The notes: generated by a model from the letters alone, not told the origin. DNA of 51,066 nucleotides from Parcubacteria group bacterium GW2011_GWD2_38_11 (GCA_000992325.1 LBTZ01000022.1:1-51066); one strand, 5' to 3'. Shown: positions 9,907 through 19,173, counted from the first letter of the stretch. Numbers and translations are program-made.

Positions 9907-10716
9907 ATGCAGCAATTTGCAAAAACCAAATTATTTAAAGTATTTTTTGTGGCAGCAATTTTTTTGCTGCTTATTTTTTTGAATCCCTATATTTTTTTTA
10001 ACCCTTTTCGTAGTGTGGTAGGTGCTATCTTCTTGCCTTTTCAAAAGGTTTTTTATTCTGTATCTATTGGCATAGAAAGTGGAAGTGAATTTTTGGGATC
10101 AATCGGACAGCTTAAGAGTGAAAATGAAAAATTGTTTAAAAAAAATCAGGAATTGGTTGCAAAAAATGCAATGCTTAATGATATGCAAAACGAGAACATA
10201 AATTTGCGCGATCAACTAAGATTGCTTCCAAGAGATGAATATGATTTAGTCGCAGCAACAGTTGTGAGTCAGGATCCTCATAGTATGGGAAATTGGTTGG
10301 AGATTGATAGGGGGAGTAATGACGGTATTGTTAGTGGGATGTCTGTCATAGTCTCTGATAGTATTTTGATTGGAAGAATTCAGGAAGTTAACGCGAAGAG
10401 CTCAAAGGTTATGCTTATGACAAATTCAAAAAGCACTGTTAATGTGATGACCTCACAAAATAGTACAAGGGGTGTTGCGAAAGGAGAATATGGTTTGGGA
10501 ATTATTTTCGATATGATTTTGCAGACTGATACTGTTGCGGTTGGGGATGATGTCGTTACCTCCGGAATTGGGGGAGAGATGCCGAGAGGGTTGTATATTG
10601 GATCAGTGCAGGAAGTTCACGCTTCGCCCGATCATTTATTTCAACAGGCTGTAATCGCGGCTCCACTTTCAGTTTCAAAATTGCAAACGGTTTTTGTTAT
10701 TAAAAAAAGTAAATAA
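9907..10716 (+). CDS. mreC: Rod shape-determining protein MreC
   Basis: N-terminal TM, coiled coil, GIVSGMSVIVSD...IGRIQEV pattern, position after mreB. Confidence 0.92.
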   Translation: MQQFAKTKLFKVFFVAAIFLLLIFLNPYIFFNPFRSVVGAIFLPFQKVFYSVSIGIESGSEFLGSIGQLKSENEKLFKKNQELVAKNAMLNDMQNENINLRDQLRLLPRDEYDLVAATVVSQDPHSMGNWLEIDRGSNDGIVSGMSVIVSDSILIGRIQEVNAKSSKVMLMTNSKSTVNVMTSQNSTRGVAKGEYGLGIIFDMILQTDTVAVGDDVVTSGIGGEMPRGLYIGSVQEVHASPDHLFQQAVIAAPLSVSKLQTVFVIKKSK

Positions 10717-10729
10717 TTTCAAATAAAAA

Positions 10730-11242
10730 ATGAAGAAAAAAATTATTTATTTTCTGCTCTTATTTTGCGCAATTGTTTTGCAGACAAGTGTGCTACCTTT
10801 GATATCTCCCGTATATGTAACTGGAGATATATTGCTGATGCTAATCTTGGTAGGGTCTGTGTTGGATGGCTTCTTTGCATTTTTTTGGTGGGCAATTTTT
10901 GCCGGAATTATTTATGATCTCGCTAGTTATATGGCTGTTGGCGTTCATGCTCTTATTTTCCTTTTGGTTGTTTATTTCGTGAGTTTTTTTTCTAGACGTT
11001 TTTCTGTTGAGATCAGGGGTGTGGGTTTGGCGTTGTTTATGTTTTTTGTCGTTGTTGCAACCCTGGTTTCTCGAGGAATTATAGCCTTGTCGATTGCCTG
11101 GGATTTGCAAACACTCGATGGATATTTTAGAGAATTTGGCAGTTTGAAAATTATTGGTGTTCAAATTTTGTTTAATATATTTTTATTTTTCTTTTGCTTT
11201 TTTCTGCTTAAAAAAGTGAAAAAGTTTTTTGCAATTGAATAA
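10730..11242 (+). CDS. mreD: Rod shape-determining protein MreD
   Basis: Small multi-TM protein between mreC and the PBP2 gene. Confidence 0.85.
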   Translation: MKKKIIYFLLLFCAIVLQTSVLPLISPVYVTGDILLMLILVGSVLDGFFAFFWWAIFAGIIYDLASYMAVGVHALIFLLVVYFVSFFSRRFSVEIRGVGLALFMFFVVVATLVSRGIIALSIAWDLQTLDGYFREFGSLKIIGVQILFNIFLFFFCFFLLKKVKKFFAIE

Positions 11243-11247
11243 AAATT

Positions 11248-13134
11248 ATGTTCAGGAAAAGACAAAAAATACCAAAAAAATTCTCAGGAATGGAAATTGA
11301 AGACTATGTCCTTACTGCGACAGAAAAAGAAGCTTCAAGAATGGAAAGGCCGCTTGAAAAAAAATGGTTTGATTTTTTGTGGTGGTTTATTGTGGCATTC
11401 ATTGTGATTTTGGGAATGAGGGTGTTTTTTTTAATTGTTATACGTGGTGCATATTATCAGGATGTTTCCAAGGGAAATAGTGTTAGATCGATTGTGATCA
11501 AGGCTCCGCGTGGGAGAATTTTTGATCGCGCTGGTGTGCCGCTGGTAAATAATGTGCCAAGTATTGATGCGGTGATAATCCCGGCAGATATTCCCAGGGA
11601 CAGTGTGAAAACCAAGGAAATGGCTGAGGATGTTTCAAAAATTTTAAATCTCAATATTGAAGAAGTGTGGAGTGCACTTGAGAGCAATACTGCTTCAAAA
11701 TCACTCAATCCTGTTTTATTGAAGGAGCATATTGAGCATAATCAAGCGCTGGCACTTCTCGAAAAGAGTAACGATCTTCCTGGTATTGGTATTGAAAAAA
11801 CCGCAATCAGGGATTATACAGATGGTCCAATATTTTCTCATATTCTTGGCTATGAAGGAAAAATTGAAAAAAAAGAACTTGATCAAAATCAAGGTTATTT
11901 GCTTACTGATTATATTGGAAAGCAGGGAATTGAGAAATCTTATGAAAAATATTTGCGAGGAGTTCATGGCGCCGATCAAGCAGAAGTTGATTCGATGGGT
12001 AACACTAAACGGGAGGTTGGTATTATAAACCCAAAGCCCGGTAGTGATTTGATTATGAGTATAGACGCAGGACTTCAGAAAAAAATTTACGATAGCATTA
12101 ATGGAATTTTGGAAAAAACAGGAACAAAGACTGCAGCTGCCGTGGCTATTGATCCACAAACCGGCCAAGTGTTGGCAATGGTTAATGTGCCAAGTTTTGA
12201 TAATAATTTATTTGCCAACAAAATTTCTGGTAATCAATACGCAAGCTTGATAAATGATCCCAATAATCCACTTTTCGACAGGGCAATTTCTGGAGAATAT
12301 CCGCCAGGCTCAACAATTAAACCTGCTATTGCCTCCGCAGCACTTTCCGAGGGTATCATTGATCCAAACACTGTTATTGATGGGCTTGGCGGAATGTTGC
12401 GAATAGGTAGTTATACTTTTGGAGATTGGAAAACTCATGGACCGAGTGATGTGCGCACAGCAATAGCGGAAAGTAATGACATATTTTTTTACACTATTGG
12501 TGGTGGCTATGGAAACATAGGGGGACTTGGAATGAGTCGAATGAAAAAATGGTATAACTTGTTTGGATTTGGTGAGCTTTCCGGCATTGATATAGGAGGA
12601 GAGGCGACTGGGCTTATTCCAGATGAGAAATGGAAATTGGATACAATAAAGGAAAAATGGTCAGTTGGAAATAGCTATCATGCAGCAATTGGTCAAGGAT
12701 TCGTGACGGCAACTCCACTTCAGGTTGCAAATTATACGGCGGCAGTTGCCAACGGTGGAACGTTGTATAAACCTTATCTTGTTTCTCAAATAAAAAAAAG
12801 CAGTGGGGAGGATATTATTATTGAACCCGAGGTAATTCGCTCAAATTTTGTTTCTTCTGATGTTTTGAATGTTGTGCGCGAAGGAATGAGGCAAACCGTC
12901 TTGGCTGGGACAGCGCAAACACTTAAAGATATGCCAGTGGAAATTGCTGGAAAAACCGGTACGGCTGAATTTGGTAGTGAAGACAAAACTCACGCTTGGT
13001 TTATTTCTTTTGCTCCTTATAATAATCCTGAAATTGCTATGGCTGTTTTGGTGGAGGGTGGTGGAGAAGGTCATTCTAGTGCATTGCCTGTTACTAAAGA
13101 AGTCTATCAATGGTATTTTGGAGGCAGGCAATAG
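11248..13134 (+). CDS. mrdA: Penicillin-binding protein 2
   Basis: PRGRIFDRAGVPLVNN, SGEYPPGSTIKP (SxxK), AESNDIF (SxN), AGKTGTAE (KTG). Confidence 0.94.
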   Translation: MFRKRQKIPKKFSGMEIEDYVLTATEKEASRMERPLEKKWFDFLWWFIVAFIVILGMRVFFLIVIRGAYYQDVSKGNSVRSIVIKAPRGRIFDRAGVPLVNNVPSIDAVIIPADIPRDSVKTKEMAEDVSKILNLNIEEVWSALESNTASKSLNPVLLKEHIEHNQALALLEKSNDLPGIGIEKTAIRDYTDGPIFSHILGYEGKIEKKELDQNQGYLLTDYIGKQGIEKSYEKYLRGVHGADQAEVDSMGNTKREVGIINPKPGSDLIMSIDAGLQKKIYDSINGILEKTGTKTAAAVAIDPQTGQVLAMVNVPSFDNNLFANKISGNQYASLINDPNNPLFDRAISGEYPPGSTIKPAIASAALSEGIIDPNTVIDGLGGMLRIGSYTFGDWKTHGPSDVRTAIAESNDIFFYTIGGGYGNIGGLGMSRMKKWYNLFGFGELSGIDIGGEATGLIPDEKWKLDTIKEKWSVGNSYHAAIGQGFVTATPLQVANYTAAVANGGTLYKPYLVSQIKKSSGEDIIIEPEVIRSNFVSSDVLNVVREGMRQTVLAGTAQTLKDMPVEIAGKTGTAEFGSEDKTHAWFISFAPYNNPEIAMAVLVEGGGEGHSSALPVTKEVYQWYFGGRQ

Positions 13135-13140
13135 GCTTGA

Positions 13141-13226
13141 CCCCGCACTAACTTTTCACAAACGCAAAGCGCCAATTTATAAAATAAAAAATCTATTTAA
13201 GTTAAAAGTGAAAAGTTAGTGCGGGG
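13141..13226. repeat. 19-bp perfect inverted repeat
   Basis: CCCCGCACTAACTTTTCAC (13141-13159) / GTGAAAAGTTAGTGCGGGG (13208-13226). Confidence 0.85.
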
Positions 13227-13301
13227 TTGACAAAATGGCTTAAAATAGCTATACTGTATCGGTTATGGTATAATCATAATATAGATCTTTGAGAGTATAA
13301 T

Positions 13302-13776
13302 TTATCAAGTCAGTCAGGCAATCGCCCCGATTTATTGGGGAGGAAAGTCCGGACATTTCCTATGTAAATAGGAGCAAAGTAGCGGGTAACTCCCGTCCGT
13401 AGTGATGCGCGAGGTGCGAGCAGAGACGCCTTGATTTGAAAAAATCGGGCACCCTTCGGGGTGAGTCTTGATGGAAACATCAAGAGTGAAACGGCTAAAT
13501 CCTTACTTAAATGCAAGACCGTACTCCGATGCAAAGCATCGGGAATATCTAATTTCTAATATCTAATTTCTAATAAATTTCTAATATTTAATTTCAAATG
13601 TCTAAAATTTTTATTCATTGGTTATTAAAAAATTGGGATTTTATTGGAAATTGGAAATTGGTTATTGGTAATTCTGACGCTTTGCGTCGGTTTGTGTCGC
13701 TCGATCCCAATGGCAACATTGGGATAAGATAAATGATTGTCCCAGACAGAATCCGGCTTATCGGTTGGCTTGATAA
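13302..13776 (+). ncRNA. rnpB: RNase P RNA with an AT-rich insertion
   Basis: P1 TTATCAAGTCAGTC/GGTTGGCTTGATAA; GGGGAGGAAAGTCCGGAC; GCAAGACC; GCAA-capped P18-like hairpin ATCCCAATGGCAACATTGGGAT; ATAAATGATTGTCCCAGACAGAATCCGGCTTATCGG. Confidence 0.93.
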
Positions 13777-13819
13777 ATTATAAGCTTAAAGACTTTGCAA
13801 TTATTATTTTTGTAAAAAA

Positions 13820-15253
13820 ATGAAAAAACGCAGCGAATTATTTTTTAGTGCAATTCAGGTTCCAATGGATGCTGCTATGTTATTGTTGGCAGCACTGAGT
13901 GCATTTGCGATCAGAAATATTCCAGAGATTATAGCGCTTAAGCCAAAGCTGTATAATTTTCCACTGGATAGTTATTTGAATATTATTTTAACAATAATTC
14001 CTTTGGCACTCCTTATTTACGCTGTGGAGGGATTGTATAATATTAAAGTTACTAGAAAGTTTTGGTATGAGGCAATGAAAGTTTTTTCAGCCACTTCTAT
14101 TGTACTTGTTGTTATTATTGTCACAATATTTCTTAAGCGAGAATGGTTTTCATCTCGCTTTATAATTCTTGCTGGTTGGATTCTAACTGTTGTATATGTG
14201 ACAATGGGCAGATATATCTTGCAAAAGATTCAAAGATATCTCTTGGAAACTAGGGGTATGGGTGTTCATAGACTTCTTTTGATCGGCAGAAACGGTAAAA
14301 TGGATCAAATTTTAAAATTAATCAAACACAATGCATCCCTGGGATATAAAATTGTAGGGCATATTGAAACGGGAAGCATTAGAGCTATTCGTGAGATAAA
14401 AGCTGAAAAAGGTGTTGATGAGATTATTGTTTGCGATGCGTTGCTTACAGATGAAGAACAAGAAAAATTGATTGACTACTGTGCAATCAATAATGTTTCA
14501 TATAAATTTATTCCAACGAAATTGCAGACTGCAAAGTTTGAAGCAGGAATTTTTAATGGCGAACCTATTATTGAAATCAAGCATACCCCTCTTGAAGGTT
14601 GGGGAAAAATATTAAAACGTACTTTTGATATAATCAGTTCAAGTATTTTAATTCTAATCCTTTCTCCGCTGATGCTGCTGGTTTCATTGCTTATAAAATT
14701 TGAATCACTTTTTGAAAACAGAAAAGGTGCACCTATTATTTATAAAAATGAACGCATTGGAAGCGATGGAAAGAAATTCAACGTGTTTAAGTTTCGATAT
14801 ATGAAATGGGAGTTTTGCACGGATCCTAATACAAAAGAAGGAAAGAAGGCGTTGGAATATGAAAAGGAATTAATTGAAAAATTGAGCATTAAAAAAGGTC
14901 CTCTTTATAAAATTAAAAATGATCCTCGCAAAACAAGGGTGGGTGCATTTATTGAAAGATATTCTATTGATGAACTGCCGCAATTTTTCAATGTACTGTT
15001 TGGGGATATGAGTTTGGTTGGTCCTCGTCCACATCAGGAAAGGGAAGTTGAAAAATATAATGAATATCACAGGCGTTTGCTCACCATCAAGCCGGGAGTA
15101 ACGGGGATGGCGCAGGTTTCCGGCCGCTCTGATCTTGAGTTTGAAGATGAATATAAATTGGACGTGTTTTATATTGAAAATTGGTCACTTTGGCAGGATA
15201 TCCAAATTTGCCTTAAGACAGCCTTAGTTTTGTTTAAAAAAAGGAAGAATTGA
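13820..15253 (+). CDS. Exopolysaccharide polyprenyl glycosylphosphotransferase (undecaprenyl-phosphate sugar transferase)
   Basis: N-terminal TM cluster; C-terminal [13 protein letters not shown]...[22 protein letters not shown]...[16 protein letters not shown]. Confidence 0.93.
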   Translation: MKKRSELFFSAIQVPMDAAMLLLAALSAFAIRNIPEIIALKPKLYNFPLDSYLNIILTIIPLALLIYAVEGLYNIKVTRKFWYEAMKVFSATSIVLVVIIVTIFLKREWFSSRFIILAGWILTVVYVTMGRYILQKIQRYLLETRGMGVHRLLLIGRNGKMDQILKLIKHNASLGYKIVGHIETGSIRAIREIKAEKGVDEIIVCDALLTDEEQEKLIDYCAINNVSYKFIPTKLQTAKFEAGIFNGEPIIEIKHTPLEGWGKILKRTFDIISSSILILILSPLMLLVSLLIKFESLFENRKGAPIIYKNERIGSDGKKFNVFKFRYMKWEFCTDPNTKEGKKALEYEKELIEKLSIKKGPLYKIKNDPRKTRVGAFIERYSIDELPQFFNVLFGDMSLVGPRPHQEREVEKYNEYHRRLLTIKPGVTGMAQVSGRSDLEFEDEYKLDVFYIENWSLWQDIQICLKTALVLFKKRKN

Positions 15254-15369
15254 CAAAAACTGTAAAATAGACTATAATTAGAGGTAGAGAGGATTAAAAG
15301 GAGAATGGTTTGGTCGACTGTTTTTCGCAATCTTTCTCGGTATTAACCAGTAATTAATGAAACACAATT

Positions 15370-15585
15370 ATGACAGAAGTAAGACCCACAGACCAGGAAT
15401 TTTTAGAGTTTGCTGTAAAAGCGCTCGTTGATAACCCTGGAGATGTAAAGGTTGAAAGAAAAATTGATGAAATGGGAGTTCTCATTACGTTGGATGTAAA
15501 TCCTGCAGATATGGGAATGGTAATCGGCCGAGAAGGTCAGACCGCAAAAGCCCTTCGTACAATTTTGAGAGTTATTGGTGCTTAA
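15370..15585 (+). CDS. KH-domain RNA-binding protein (KhpA/YlqC-like), truncated by a frame break; the continuation is in another frame to 15709
   Basis: VIGREGQTAKALRTILRVIGA then stop. The next frame reads KINEPEGSLRGERTPRPEAAPVAPAPEVKKSIDDVLGDMNI*. Confidence 0.8.
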   Translation: MTEVRPTDQEFLEFAVKALVDNPGDVKVERKIDEMGVLITLDVNPADMGMVIGREGQTAKALRTILRVIGA

Positions 15586-15732
15586 GATCAACGAACCAGA
15601 AGGTTCTCTTCGCGGAGAGCGAACACCTAGACCAGAGGCTGCGCCAGTTGCGCCAGCTCCAGAAGTGAAAAAGAGTATTGATGACGTTCTTGGAGATATG
15701 AACATCTAATAGACTTTCAAATCTATATATAA

Positions 15733-15763
15733 TAAAAACCTCGATGAAAGTCGAGGTTTTTAT
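15733..15763 (+). terminator. Rho-independent terminator
   Basis: AAAAACCTCGATGAAAGTCGAGGTTTTTAT. Confidence 0.85.
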
Positions 15764-15775
15764 ATTGCAAAAATT

Positions 15776-15989
15776 GTCATTCCGGACTTGATCCGGAATC
15801 TAGCATTTCACACGAGACTCTTTTCCACATTTCTTTTTCCGCAAAAGAAACCTGGAGGTTTGAAAGTCACCCAAAGGGTGATCAGCCTCTGGCTGAAAAT
15901 ACTGTGGCAAACTCATTTTGTCATTCCCGTGAAAACGGGAATCCAGGCCCGCATTTTGAACCTGGATCCCCAGTCAAGCTGAGGACGAC
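15776..15989. repeat. Dispersed palindromic repeat of GTCATTCCCGTGAAAACGGGAATCCAG type (two units)
   Basis: GTCATTCCGGACTTGATCCGGAATC at 15776; GTCATTCCCGTGAAAACGGGAATCCAGG...GTCAAGCTGAGGACGAC at 15920-15989. Confidence 0.8.
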
Positions 15990-16075
15990 ACTGCTGTGTC
16001 GATTTCTTAACGCTTATCACTCGTTTTTTACCCACGTACTTCATATGGTGCAAAGGAATGCGGGATGCAAATACA
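15821..16075. repeat. Dispersed non-coding repeat, copy 1 (about 250 bp)
   Basis: Shares TTTCCACATTTCTTTTTCCGCAAAAGAAACCTGGAGG, GATACTGTGGCAAA-like and TTAACGC(T/C)TATCACTCGTTTTTT..C.ACGTACTTCATATGGTGCAAA with 26085-26296. Confidence 0.75.
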
Positions 16076-16082
16076 TTAGATA

Positions 16083-17516
16083 TTACTCTAGATAAGTGTG
16101 TATTGATGAAATTAAATAGAGCGAACCGGTTATGACGACTGGTTTTTTTGATGCGCGAATAGGCTTGATAATTTCAGATTTTTTGTTTCCGATGATTGAA
16201 AACTTTTTGAATTTTTGGGATTTGAAAAACGCTGAAATTTCTTGATTGTCGATAGAATTCCAGTGATTATCCATTCCTGAAGTGGAAAATTGTGTGAGCA
16301 GGATTTTGTCTGCTAGTGGGATGATATATTTTAGCATTACTTTGAAATCCTTGCCTTTCTTAAAAGCGACAACGAAAGTGAATTTTTGTGAGGGATAAAT
16401 TTTGGCAAGATTGCTGGTAAGAGCTTTCATTTTTTGCGGATTGTGCGCACCGTCGATGATCAATGCTTTGTCATTAATTTTGCGAATTTCTAATCTCCCA
16501 GTGACAGTGATATTTTCGAGCGCATTGCGCAAAGATTTTTCATTGACATCAAATTTGTCACGCGCTGATAATATTGAAAGGCAAGCGAGTGCGAGTGAAC
16601 AGTTTTCAGCTTGATGAATTCCAATCAAGCCTAAATGGATATTTTTTAAAGATAGTTTTTTTTCTTTGTCATTCCGGGCTTGACCCGGAATCCAGCCGGA
16701 CTTTATAGTTATATTGCTAACCGATGATTTTAATAAAGGCCGGATTCCCGTTTTCACGGGAATGACACAATGAAAATTAAAAACAGTTTCATTAGCGGTT
16801 GACGAAATGATGGAATAATTTTTCTTATTTAAAATGTTCAACTCCGCATTTTTTTTCTCGCACCTCGTCTTTATTGTATTGATGACTGATGACTGATGAC
16901 TGATGACTGAATTCCTAGTTCCTATAATTCCAGCTTTTTCAGAAGCGATCTTGGAAATAGTGTTTCCGAGAATTTGAGTGTGATCCAATCCTAGTTTTGT
17001 GATGATGCAAATTTTGTTTTTACTGGTGACTGTGTTGGTCGCATCCAGTGTTCCGCCAAGCCCTGTTTCCATCACAGCGTAGCCCAGTTTTTCTTTGGCG
17101 AACATAAAAAAAGCGAGAGCAACATTTATTTCAAAAAAAGTTGGCATACCATATTTACATTTTTCCATTTTTAAAATAATTGGCAAAATTTGGTTGAAAT
17201 ATTTAAGAACCAGTTTTTCATTTGCCAACTGATTGTTGATTTGCATTCTTTCGCGGATATCAAAAACGTGAGGAGAAATAGAGAGTCCCACAGAAAATCC
17301 TTGGCTTTGCAATATGTGGCTAATAAGGTGTGCAGTCGAGCCTTTGCCAGAAGTCCCAGCTATGTGGATAACTCTGATTTTGTTTTGAGGATTTTTGAGT
17401 AATTTCATGAAATATTTAGCTCTTCTTAAACCAATATCTCCCATAAACAAAGCCTCCCTCGTTGGAATACGGGTTTGTATGAAGGCTTCAAATTGTGCCA
17501 ATGTTGTAATTTTCAT
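16083..17516 (-). CDS. folC: Bifunctional folylpolyglutamate/dihydrofolate synthase, carrying repeat-derived insertions
   Basis: VIHIAGTSGKGSTAHLISHIL, METGLGGTLDATN, LGLDHTQILGNTISKIASEKAGI, IDGAHNPQKM. Confidence 0.92.
   Translation of the reverse strand: MKITTLAQFEAFIQTRIPTREALFMGDIGLRRAKYFMKLLKNPQNKIRVIHIAGTSGKGSTAHLISHILQSQGFSVGLSISPHVFDIRERMQINNQLANEKLVLKYFNQILPIILKMEKCKYGMPTFFEINVALAFFMFAKEKLGYAVMETGLGGTLDATNTVTSKNKICIITKLGLDHTQILGNTISKIASEKAGIIGTRNSVISHQSSVINTIKTRCEKKNAELNILNKKNYSIISSTANETVFNFHCVIPVKTGIRPLLKSSVSNITIKSGWIPGQARNDKEKKLSLKNIHLGLIGIHQAENCSLALACLSILSARDKFDVNEKSLRNALENITVTGRLEIRKINDKALIIDGAHNPQKMKALTSNLAKIYPSQKFTFVVAFKKGKDFKVMLKYIIPLADKILLTQFSTSGMDNHWNSIDNQEISAFFKSQKFKKFSIIGNKKSEIIKPIRASKKPVVITGSLYLISSIHTYLE
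16668..16766. repeat. 99-bp palindromic repeat inserted in frame in folC
   Basis: GTCATTCCGGGCTTGACCCGGAATCCAG...CGGATTCCCGTTTTCACGGGAATGAC; translated on the minus strand as VIPVKTGI...SGWIPGQARND. Confidence 0.85.
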
Positions 17517-17779
17517 GTCCTGCTATCATAACGGTTCATTCATAAAAAGACAAATTTTAAATGTCGATGGAGTAAATTTTTTAAAAATATTTTCCAGCAA
17601 ATACTATCATGCTCGATAGTGTGATAGTATTTGCCAATCATTACAAACGTCTTTGTGTATTGACTTATTTTGTTTTTGGTGTTAGTTTGGTTTCAATCGA
17701 AGGAAGGCTTGTTGATACGGTGTTTTGCGCGAATATCGTTCAGCATTAACCTGTCCTTTTGTTTTGCTCTAGGGTGGAC

Positions 17780-17856
17780 CCCGCCATGTAACCCGAAACC
17801 CTGGAGCGAACCGAATGGGTGCGTGAGGGAGTCGCATTTTGTGCGACCATGGCGGG
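17780..17856 (+). promoter_or_regulatory. Structured 5' leader candidate upstream of the CHC2-phosphatase gene
   Basis: CCCGCCATG (17780-17788) / CATGGCGGG (17848-17856) encloses ACCC/GGGT and GTCGCA-TTTTG-TGCGAC. Confidence 0.5.
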
Positions 17857-17896
17857 AATTCTTTAAAAATCCAAAAAATTGGAGAAAGGAGGCATC

Positions 17897-18982
17897 ATGT
17901 CTGATGACAATCGGTATCCTGAATATGTGCAGATTGAATTTGAAAAATATTTCAAGCGTTTACAGGAAGAAATTGATTGGTCAATGGTGCTTCCGAAATT
18001 TTTTCGAAAAGATCAATTGAAAAAAGTTCAAGGCGCTGCCTATGCATGTTGTCCGTTTCACAAAGAAAGAACGGCCTCAATGCGCTTTCACTTTGCTTAT
18101 CAAATTTTTCATTGCTTTGGATGCGGTGCTGCAGGAAGTCCATTTATTTTTATTGCAAAGATAAAAGGAGGATCTCTTGAAGCAATGCTATTTATTAAAA
18201 AGCACTTTCGGATTCCTTTGCCATTTTCCAGAAAACAATGGCGAGCAATAAAAACAGAAATGGCGATGAAAGAAACTTTAGGATTGAATTCCGATTTTCA
18301 AGTAATTGCTCTTGATGAATGGGAAGAATCCTATATGCTCGAGCATGAGGAAAGGGAAGAAATTGAAACTCGGAAATTTAATTTTGAGTTGTCTTGTGTT
18401 GATCCAACGGAAGCCTTTTTTGATTCGAGAGATGATTATTTTTTTCATCCCACTACTCAAATAAAGGAAATAAAAAAAGTTAATATTCAAAAAAAAGAAG
18501 AACAAGCCTTATTAGATGTGAGTGGGTTATGTTTGAAAAAACTTATAATCATAAGACATGGCATGTATGGTTTTGATGATCGCTTGAACGAACGGGGTCG
18601 TCAACAGATGGAAGAGTTATCAAAAAAAATAAATCCACTTTTGGAAGGTGAAGGTACGCTATTGATTTCTTCAACTGCACCTAGGGCATTAGACAGCGCG
18701 GATGTACTTGAAGAAAAGTTGTTTTTTGAACTGCGCGAAGATCTTGAGTTATTTTGGTCTGACAATAGTCATAATTGGGATATTGCAGCTGCCACAGAAT
18801 TTATTCTTGAAAAAGGAAAAGATTATGAGGTGGTGGTTATCGTATCTCATCTGGAGTATTGCGAATATCTCCCATGGCGTTTTATGAAAAAGGTTTTTGG
18901 TGTAGATTTCCAAGGTTTTTCCATGAATAAGGGTGATGCTTGTCTGTGCGACCTAAAAGAAGAAACATTGATAAAACTGTAA
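17897..18982 (+). CDS. CHC2 (DnaG-type) zinc-finger domain fused to a histidine phosphatase (PGAM/SixA-like) domain
   Basis: CCPFHKERTASMRFHFAYQIFHCFGCGAAG zinc ribbon; LIIIRHGMYGFDDRLNERGRQQMEEL and VVIVSHLEYCEYLP phosphatase motifs. AGGAGG upstream of ATG 17897. Confidence 0.85.
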   Translation: MSDDNRYPEYVQIEFEKYFKRLQEEIDWSMVLPKFFRKDQLKKVQGAAYACCPFHKERTASMRFHFAYQIFHCFGCGAAGSPFIFIAKIKGGSLEAMLFIKKHFRIPLPFSRKQWRAIKTEMAMKETLGLNSDFQVIALDEWEESYMLEHEEREEIETRKFNFELSCVDPTEAFFDSRDDYFFHPTTQIKEIKKVNIQKKEEQALLDVSGLCLKKLIIIRHGMYGFDDRLNERGRQQMEELSKKINPLLEGEGTLLISSTAPRALDSADVLEEKLFFELREDLELFWSDNSHNWDIAAATEFILEKGKDYEVVVIVSHLEYCEYLPWRFMKKVFGVDFQGFSMNKGDACLCDLKEETLIKL

Positions 18983-18988
18983 AATTTG

Positions 18989-19020
18989 GCAGTCCTTGCA
19001 TCGCAAGGACTGCTTTTTTC
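18989..19020 (+). terminator. Rho-independent terminator
   Basis: GCAGTCCTTGCATCGCAAGGACTGCTTTTTTC. Confidence 0.85.
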
Positions 19021-19173
19021 TTTTATTTTAGCCCTTTTTTATTTTAAAAAACCGTGGTAAAATGATAATAGTTATAAGATTGAGAAAGTTGCAAGTTATA
19101 AAGCAAGAGCTTGTGATTTTTGTGTTCCTAACTTTATAAACCTTAAGAACCTTACAACTTTACAAACTTTTAT

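Noticed and set aside
15788-15982. ORF containing VIPVKTGIQ
   Set aside because: Translation of palindromic and dispersed non-coding repeats; the homologous copy at 26.1 kb is in a different frame.
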